Assembly (NCBI RefSeq): GCF_029227915.1
Contig: NC_079876.1
Location: forward strand, 11,348,001-11,408,000
From: Hydractinia symbiolongicarpus
Taxonomy: Eukaryota > Cnidaria > Hydrozoa > Anthoathecata > Hydractiniidae
Direction of reading: 5' to 3'
DNA length: 60,000 nucleotides
Part shown: piece by piece, positions 50,001 through 59,000 of the stretch
How the letters are laid out: the number at the start of each line of letters is the position of its first letter
Position numbering within the stretch: position 1 is the first letter of the stretch
The notes under the pieces: model-generated
Seen by the model: the letters and a program-made list of their open reading frames with translations, nothing else
Told to the model about the DNA's origin: nothing
Database searches by the model: none
Position numbers and translations under genes: made by a program

Positions 50001-53000
50001 TAATAATCTTTACACTCTGTGAGGAAAATATTTTTATCAATTTGTTTTAAGACACTTGAAAAGTTTAGAAAATAGAATTCAAATCGTTACCTTATGTTTA
50101 CTTTGCCGGGAAAGAATACACAAATAGGTGTATATGACTTCGTCATTTACAGAGCTATGCAGAGCTTCCTTTAGTAAAACATCTGTTACCGGAGTACTTC
50201 CAAATTCAGGAAACAGGCTGAGAACAATTTTCTTTGTTTCCACTGATTTCAACGCAACCATTTCTACATAAAAATACTTAATATCTCATAACATGTGGAT
50301 TGTGTAATATTTAACTATCTATTGTAGCAGCACACCTTTACAACATTTTAATATCGCAATAGCTTAAATGATAAGTTTCATTCTTTTAAAGGAAAAAGTA
50401 CACTCTTGCTGTTGTAACACTTGTTCTAGTAGAATCTAATTATCACAGAAGACAAATGTTTGGTAGTTTTTATCAAATTTTTAAATCCAAATTCGCTTTA
50501 TTAATTCATATAATAAATTTCCCAGATATTCTCTCTTTCAGGATCTGCGGCAAATTCTTCCAAACCAAAATTTGAATTTATATACAGAAATGCTAGAAGT
50601 TTTTTCCATATCGCTTCGAATTAGACATCTTGGACTTCTAAATACACCAGTAGGCAAAAATTGAAGTTTTTTTTACAGGGAAAACAAATCTTCTCCGTAA
50701 AAAGACAAATGAATAATAAGTAAACGTTTTAAAGTTGTATTTTTTTATTTTATAAGAATTTTTAATTAATTATTTTTTAATCAATCATGTACAGTACATG
50801 AAAAGATTACAAATGATACACACTTACGTTCATGAACCGTTGCTGCACAAAAACACACCCCATTTGTGTTCGAATCCATGTCCATTTCATCTAAAAAAAA
50901 GAGATATAGAGATCATCTAAAGTCAGGTGGTGATTTTTTCCAGTGCAGGATAAATCTTGCAAATCCAATCAGGCAAAAAATATGCGTCAGGCTTTAGTCA
51001 CATGTTAAAAGTTCTACATAAAGGAAAATTGGAAAAAGCTATCACGAAACTTTATTAAATCAGCTTTACTTTATATAATAAAATGTGATTTCATTGCACA
51101 GTTGCAATTCTATTTTAATTAGCAAATCTATGTAATAATAGCCTTACTTCGTCTGTCTGTCTATGCGCCTCCGCCTATGCAGACCCCCCGCTGAGTTAGA
51201 AACTAATGTTGCGGTAACACGAATATCAAATGCGGTATATTTTTATCCACTTTGTTGCCACGGCTGAATATAAAGGACGAGCGACCCCGTGGATTTTTCC
51301 ACGGATTAACGACTAGTCTCTTTAGTAATAGCCGTCTTCTTTTTGTGTGTCCGCAAAAGACGCGTTCTGTTATGGAAACATGAAATTTTTATAATACGCA
51401 CGAATGCAAAATGCGATATATGTTTGTCTATTTTGTTGCAACGAGTAAATTTAAAGGACGGGCGAACCTGTGGACGACAAGTCTATATTGTAATACCCGT
51501 ATACGTCTGTCTGTCACGCAAAATAGTACCGCAAGTAGCAAGATGCAATATCTCTCCTAAATATTATAAACAGTAGACAAGCTCACAAATAAAAGGCCCA
51601 TAAACTATCATTTTCCCTCTTAAACTGTCAGATTACATACCAATAATGTTCTGATATAAATAAAGGCTAAAAGCAACAGTGCGACAAATGACACACACGC
51701 ACACAAAAAGAATGACTTGAAATGTCTTTATTTTACTTTTCTTGAGCCAAAAAAGTCTAAGATGAAAGCGCAATATTGGATTAGGAAAAAATAAAATAAT
51801 AAATAAAAAAAAAAACAATTTAATTATCTCAAAAGATATAAATAAAAAAATGTTAATGGAATAATACCGTTATCGATCTTTTTTGTCTGCTTCTCTTCAG
51901 CTTTGATATTTAGGCCAGTAGCTAATAGATTGAACAAAATGATAACAACAATACCAAATATACACCACCAGTAACATAGTTTTCAAGGCGGAGAAGGGTG
52001 GTACGAAATGGGGTCTAACATGGTTGAGCGCTAAAAACGGTTTGAGTTTAGAGCGACAATAATATCTTCAAATTGCTTCAGAATACAGCAAAAGGTGGGG
52101 TCCTACTGGACACACCAGCGGGTACAATTATCGCTAAACTTCACATTTCTTTTATAGATAAAGAAATAGTAACTGAGGAGTACCGCTATAAGTACCATCA
52201 GCCTGTTCCTTGTTGTTAAATTCTGTTGTTGGTTCAGAAACTAAGATAAAAAATAAAACAATGATAAGTATAAGATTAACATATATTCCGACTCTTTTGA
52301 TAAGAAAAATTGTTATACTAACCACATCTCAAAATATCTTCATCAGATATTTCATCTGTGACATCAGCTATTAAACGCCCTTCTAGCAATGAAAAATCAG
52401 GTAATAGAGGTTACTTCTTTGAACAAGTAATGACAAATAAGTGCTTTAATACAAACGTAGGCGCGATTGAACATTTCCTCATAAAATGATTGGATAAAAT
52501 CAATTGGATATATGTGGACACGGAGTACGGAAGGCAGAGTTTTTAACAGTCAACAAAAAAGTCAAATAACTCTTTAGCTTTCCGCATAACACTTGGAATT
52601 GAAAATTTGCCAAAGTGATCCTCCTCAAGAGTGCTAGCTAAAAAAATGTATAGTTTTATCATTTTTTCTTTTTCTGTCTATCAATATACCGATAATTTGT
52701 ATTTGCCTGGAAATGGAATTTAATCGATTTATTTCACCGTTCTATTTGCTTGTCTTACGGGTCTTCTTTTTTGTACATTTACTTAAAATCGATAAAAAGC
52801 AGTTCTTGTTCAACGACAATTTGTAACAATTTTTAGACACTATAATTATAAAAGATTTTTCCCGTCAGGAACCAAACACAGCACAATTATTAGATAAAAG
52901 AGCATTGTGTCATTAGAAAAAAGATTGTTCAATTATCTTAAAAGGTTATGCTTGCTATAGATAAAAAAAATGTTAATGGAATAATACCGTTATCGATCTT

Positions 53001-56000
53001 TTTTGTCTGCTTCTCTTCAGCTTTGATATTTGGGCCAGTAGCTAATAGAGTAAAACAAAATGATAACAACAATACCAAATATACACCACCAGTAACATAG
53101 TTTTCAAGGCGGAGAAGGGTGGTACGAAATGGGGTCTAACATGGTTGAGCGCTAAAAACGGTTTGAGTTTAGAGCGACAATAATATCTTCAAATTGCTTC
53201 AGAATACAGCAAAAGGTGGGGTCCTACTGGACACACTAGCGGGTACAATTATCGCTAAACTTCACATTTCTTTTATAGATAAAGAAATAGTAACTGAGGA
53301 GTACCGCTATAAGTACCATCAGCCTGTTCCTTGTTGTTAAATTCTGTTGTTGGTTCAGAAACTAAGATAAAAAATAAAACAATGATAAGTATAAGATTAA
53401 CATATATTCCGACTCTTTTGATAAGAAAAATTTTTGTACTAACCGCATCTTATAATATCTTCATCAGATATTTCATCTGTGACATCAGCTATTAAACGCC
53501 GTTCTAGCAATGAAAAGTCGAGTAATAGAGGTTACTTCTTTGAACAAGTAATGAAAAATAAATTTAAAGTAATTCTTTACCTTTTTCTATAATATTTTTA
53601 ACTGGATATTCGCAAGCATAGTCATGGTCGAGAATGGTAGCTAAATAAATCATATGGAAATGAATGCATTTTGTCTTTCCAAATTTATGTAGTTTTGTTC
53701 TTAAACGACCATATAAAATAGTTAGGTTAATAACCCTCTCGCAAAACGTAGCTATGACTTCTTACATCGATTTTTGGTAATATTACATGATGTTTAGCAA
53801 TATGGTTGTTCAAAATGGAATCAACACGTGGAAATGTCAATATAACTGATTTTATTTAAAGACTAGTGCAGTGTAAAACATGTGGGTAGGCGACCGCCGG
53901 CGGGCTGTACACGAAATTCTAAATGTATGCATTTATCATTATGCGAGACTTTTCAAGTGCGAAATATGCAAACCTCTGAATTTCGCAAAAGTTTTTTCCG
54001 CAAAACTGCGTAAGTATTGTCTACGTGAGAAGTTTCAACTTTCGCGGGTTACAAATTTTCGCGAATAAAGCCCGATTTTACATTTCGCGGGTTCGACAAA
54101 AATGTTTTTTTCTTTACTAGCGTTTAGTATTTCATCCGAAAAAGGCCATGATGACACTGCTTATTTTTGCTTTTGGTAATTGGTATACTTCCACCATTCG
54201 CGAAAGTTTTTGCACTAAAATTCTCCATTAACACAAAATCACGAAAGTTTGTTCATCGCCAAATTAGGTCTAAATCGTGTATTTGCGAAAGTAAAATTTT
54301 TTTCGATATTTCCATCGGACTAAGCGAGATAATGCTTCTTTTTACGGACCTAATTAACTCCGTCATTCTTCGCCACTCATTTCAAAAATGGTAGGCGTTT
54401 GCAGCGAGTCGAGATTTCAGTTCCTTCACCGCTGGTGGGACCGCCTTTAGGCGGTCGATAAATAAAAAATTGCAGTTTATGATTGCAAAAAAAAATAATA
54501 GGCAAACATTTGATTAGTACTGTTTTATTACCATCAATCTGTTGCAAACCGCAATCTTTAATGCTTGGTTTAGAAGCCGAGATAGAAAATAAAACAATGA
54601 TTAACGTAACTGTAATTCGATGTGTTAATTTTTCTTTAAATTTTCCAAAAAATGTATGTCTTAAATGCAATCGGCGAATTGAAAATCACGACTTCGATAA
54701 CATCATTTTAACATAAACAGTTTAATATAAATTAACGAAGCATTATAACTTTAATGCTAAATAACTTGGAAACGGGGGAAAATAACTGACTTTATCTCCT
54801 GCGTTGGTAACTGAAGACCATTTCAAGGCAAAAAAAGGATCAATTTCTCAAAAATAGGACAACCCATAAGTTTATAACTCTACAGAGACGGTTAAAAATG
54901 AAAAAAAAAATGTGCATAGACGGGTCAATGCTACCGTTAATAAAATTTAAATGACAGGGCTTTTGGATTGTTCTGGCAAAGTGTAACACGGGCTTATCGA
55001 CCAATGAATAAATAGTACCGTTATCAATACCACCTTCATCTACCAGCATTTCTTTCATAGACATGGTGGTTGGTTCAGAAACTAAGATAGAGAGGAAACA
55101 ATAGAATAACTATCACCAAACATGGTATAGTAAAACATCTAATAACTGAGTCGTACTATTATCATATTTATCATATTTCGAATGACTACAAGATCAAAGA
55201 AAATTATTTTTCAGTGTAGGTTCTCTGAAAGGGGTTTATCTTTTGTGTAGCGAAATAGTAATTTCAGGAAAAGAAAAAATTCAACTGTGTAATTAGTAAG
55301 GTGGTGTTGGCCTCATTCTCCCACTCCCACCCGTTCACCTCTCCTCATATCTGTCAATTGTATTTTTTAGGAATATTGTATGTGTAGTGAAACCTACCTT
55401 CAACGAATTTTTTTAAATTTTTCGGATGATGGCTGTTTTTGCTTTCTCTAAATTTTACATTGCCATGGGGTGTCACTGACTGCACGATGAAGGGACCTTT
55501 AAATCTGGCTTTAAGGCCCCTTTTTTTCGATTGATCCGCCAATAGAACTTTGTCTCCTTCTTTGAAATCTCTTTTTATGTCCGTTACTCTGACGCGCTTA
55601 TCGTAGGCCTTCTTTTGCTTTTCTTGCGCATGTTCTATGTTCTAAATATGGAATATTAAATAATACAGTAGCATACTCAAACTCGCAAGAGATCGACTTT
55701 TTGGTTTTAACTAGTAGATGTTACCTACGTTTAAGGAACAAAATCAACAAAAAGTTTTTAATTTTTACGAATGTGACATAAACTCTTGGATAACTAACTT
55801 TACAAGGTAAATCTTAATGATGGGGAAGGCCTTGAAATTCCCACCCTGCGAAATTCCCACCCTGCAAACTCGGTTCTATTAAAAATTATATCGTTGATAA
55901 CACAAAAGGACGTAATTCTACGTCAACGAATATATTTGGGCTTGAGGAGCAAAAGATTAGAGAGAAATGACTAAATTATTCGAAGTTCAAGCTAAGCAGC

Positions 56001-59000
56001 AAAAATATCTGCCTTTCTTATTCTAAATTTATAAAAATCATTACCATCAGCATTCAAATTAGCAGATGTATACTATAGTCTTTAAATACTATGATGACGT
56101 TAAATTTAAAAAAATAAAAGACCAAGTAAAAAAAAGGAGAACGTAAGCCTATTAACGAATTTTTTGTTATCATTACCCTACAAAATACTCTTTTACGATT
56201 TTAGTAGCTCTTTCTATATTTTTAGCCGCTAAATTCATGGCATCTACAACTGCTTCATTGGAAGGCATTCCATCCAAAACTGTACTCTAGTATATTTAAA
56301 AGTATCACGCAATTAAACTTATTACGGGGACATAACGAATTTCCATAGCCTCAAATGGGAGGACAGTTTATATTTCTTGAAGTACCTTATGAAAACGCTT
56401 CCTTTATCTTCTTCACTTATCTTAAATTTCAGCCTATCGCTCCTGTACGGGTGGTGCATATAAAAAGATATTCTTACCTCATTAAAATTTTCTTCAAATT
56501 TTGGTGGTCGGCCACCAAACATGATTTCGAATGGCGAAACCTTCGTAGAGGTTTGCCGTTCTGTCCTCATGGAGAAGAGGCAGACGTCGAGATAGTCATC
56601 CCAGTCTGCCCCTGTCTCACTGACCATTTTTTTTAATTTCCTAAATAGATAAACACATACAAGTATGGTTACTGCAATTAAATGCAATGGGAAAAAACAA
56701 AGAGTGTACCTTTTCAACGTTTTGTTGGTGTTTTCATCCTGCCCGTTCGATTGGGGATGGTATACCGCTGTTTTTTTCCTTTCAATACCCATTTTATTAT
56801 ATATCTCATCGTTCAACTAAGCAAACAATAAACGTAAGAATCATGGTAACCCCAAGAAAATGTTGTGTACAAGACTAATTTCATTTTTAAATCTTGAATA
56901 TTTTATTTGTACCTTGTTGTTGAATTCACTCCCGTTGTCTGTTAAAATCGCCTTTGGAATTCCAAACGTTGTGAGTACTTTCAACATACTAATTGCCACA
57001 GTTTCGGCATGCTTGTTGGGCAATGCATACGCAAGAGGCCATTTGGAAAATAAGTCTGTACATGTTAAAATGTACTTATTCCCCCTGTTGGTTTCTTGCA
57101 ATGGCCCAACAAAGTCAATGCCAATTAACTCCCACACCTTGCTCGTCTAAACCATTTCATAGATTATAAATTACATTAATACATAAAGCATAATGCGCAT
57201 CAAGAAGCTTTTCTCGAGAAAGCCATCTTTTTACACGAGTGTACACCTCTAAACTCGAAAACGACTTATACATATCGTGTTCCAATCAGGCTTACAAGCT
57301 TAAAATTACCTGAATAGGCGTCATTTCTTTTTTTAACGATGGCAACGCCCCATGCTTCTGACAAGTTGCGCATTGTTTAATCTGCGAAGGAAAATGACAT
57401 ACTATTTCGTTGAAAGTCTAATTTTCTAATTGGATAAATGTTACAAGGACTTTTTATTGAAAAGTTATAAATGTTAAAAATATGCTTTTACAAAATAGGA
57501 TAATTTCATCCGTAATACTATATACACCATACGCCATCGAGAGAAAGAAAAAGAAAGCAATGAAACCTTGAAAATAACTTACCCAAGATTTGATTTCGAC
57601 ATACATCCCAGGCCAGTAAAATTTTTCTCTTATTTTGTCAATAGTCTTCGTTTCCCCTGAATGGCCACCTATAGAGCTATTATGGTATTCTGTATAAATA
57701 CTTTGCTTTTCTTCTGCAGATAACGCAACTTTAGCGTAACATCTCTGCCCACAAATCGCAACACGTCTTACAAGCCTACCTGTTTGATACAAAAAATTAG
57801 TGTTTGTTTCTTCGAGACTATATTTCTCGAATTTACGTCTGGAAATAAAATTTAAACCAGAAAATTTGATTTAAACATAGTCGATTCACGTCGAAGCATG
57901 GAGGGCTCAAATGGTGCTTAGGGCGTAAACTAGCTATGGTATTTATGGCACGAGTACTCACTATTTTCCACTTTTCCTTTCCAAAGTGTTAAAAAAACTT
58001 GGAATACTTAGTGTTAAATCCTAAAAAAGATAGACGTATACGGGCATTATAATATAGATAACGCTCTTTAATGTAAGGGGCGATAATTCGAGAGAGGTCG
58101 TTAAATCGAGCATATAACGTATGTGTTTTTACTTCGGTGAGTAAATCAGGCGTTATTGAAATCTAATTCCAGATGCTGATTCTCTTCGGGGAGTTCATCC
58201 TAACGGCTAACTCTTCCTCCGACTTATCGGTAAAAAAAGTCGGCAGAAACATCAGTCGGCAAAATAAAAAGCGGTAAAAATATTAGTCACTTGGAAAACT
58301 TTTTGCCAACTAAATTTTTGAAATTAGTCACTTTTTGCCAACTAAATTTTTGAAAAAGAAAGGGAAAAACGGTAAAAAGGTGGTTGGAAAAAAAAAGTCG
58401 GAAAAAGTAAGGTCGAAGAAAAAATGTCGGCAAAAAAGTCAGTCAGCAAAACATATTACCCAGCCAAAATTTAGTCACTTTTTGCCGACTTTAATTACGG
58501 ATAAGGTATATTACCGCCAGAGATGCGTACAGTATTGCTCTAACTTGCTTGCCGCTGCACAAGCCAATTCGCAGTTGGGTAACAACACCCTATTTAAAGT
58601 ATGTCTGAGTGGGGTTATGTGGAAAAAATTAAAATTTTTAAGGCAAATAAACATTTATAAAAAGACTAGTCGTTAGCCTGTGGAAGAATCCACGGGTTTG
58701 CCCGTCGCAGCTAAGCTACCATTTTGCGTGACGGACGGACGGACAGACGTATACGGGCATTATAATATAGACTAGTCGTTAGCCCGTGGAAAAATCCACG
58801 AGTTCGTCCGTTGCAGCTAAGCTACCATTTTGCGTGACAGACAGACGGACGGACAGACGTATACGGGCATTAAAATATAGAATAGTCGTTGCCCGTGGAA
58901 AAATCCACGGGTTCGCCCGTCCTTTATATTTACCCGTCACAACAAAGTGGATAAAAATATATCGCATTTGATATTCGTGTTTCCGTAACATCATTTTCTA

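Noticed and set aside
51633-51818. Hydrophobic 61-codon minus-strand frame
   Set aside because: Phe/Leu/Ile-rich translation of T-rich intron sequence; it does not fit the splice-phase chain.
53880-54068. 62-codon plus-strand frame
   Set aside because: It lies within the TTTCGCG-rich repeat island, has no recognisable domain, and is opposite to the gene.
55398-57838. Decayed LTR retrotransposon integrase
   Set aside because: Introns with matching phases separate the integrase parts, no RT, RNase H or LTR is present, and it continues in frame into protease and PHD exons.
58335-58676. Lysine-rich 113-codon plus-strand frame
   Set aside because: It lies across A-rich MITE blocks and the start of a dispersed repeat; the low-complexity composition explains it.
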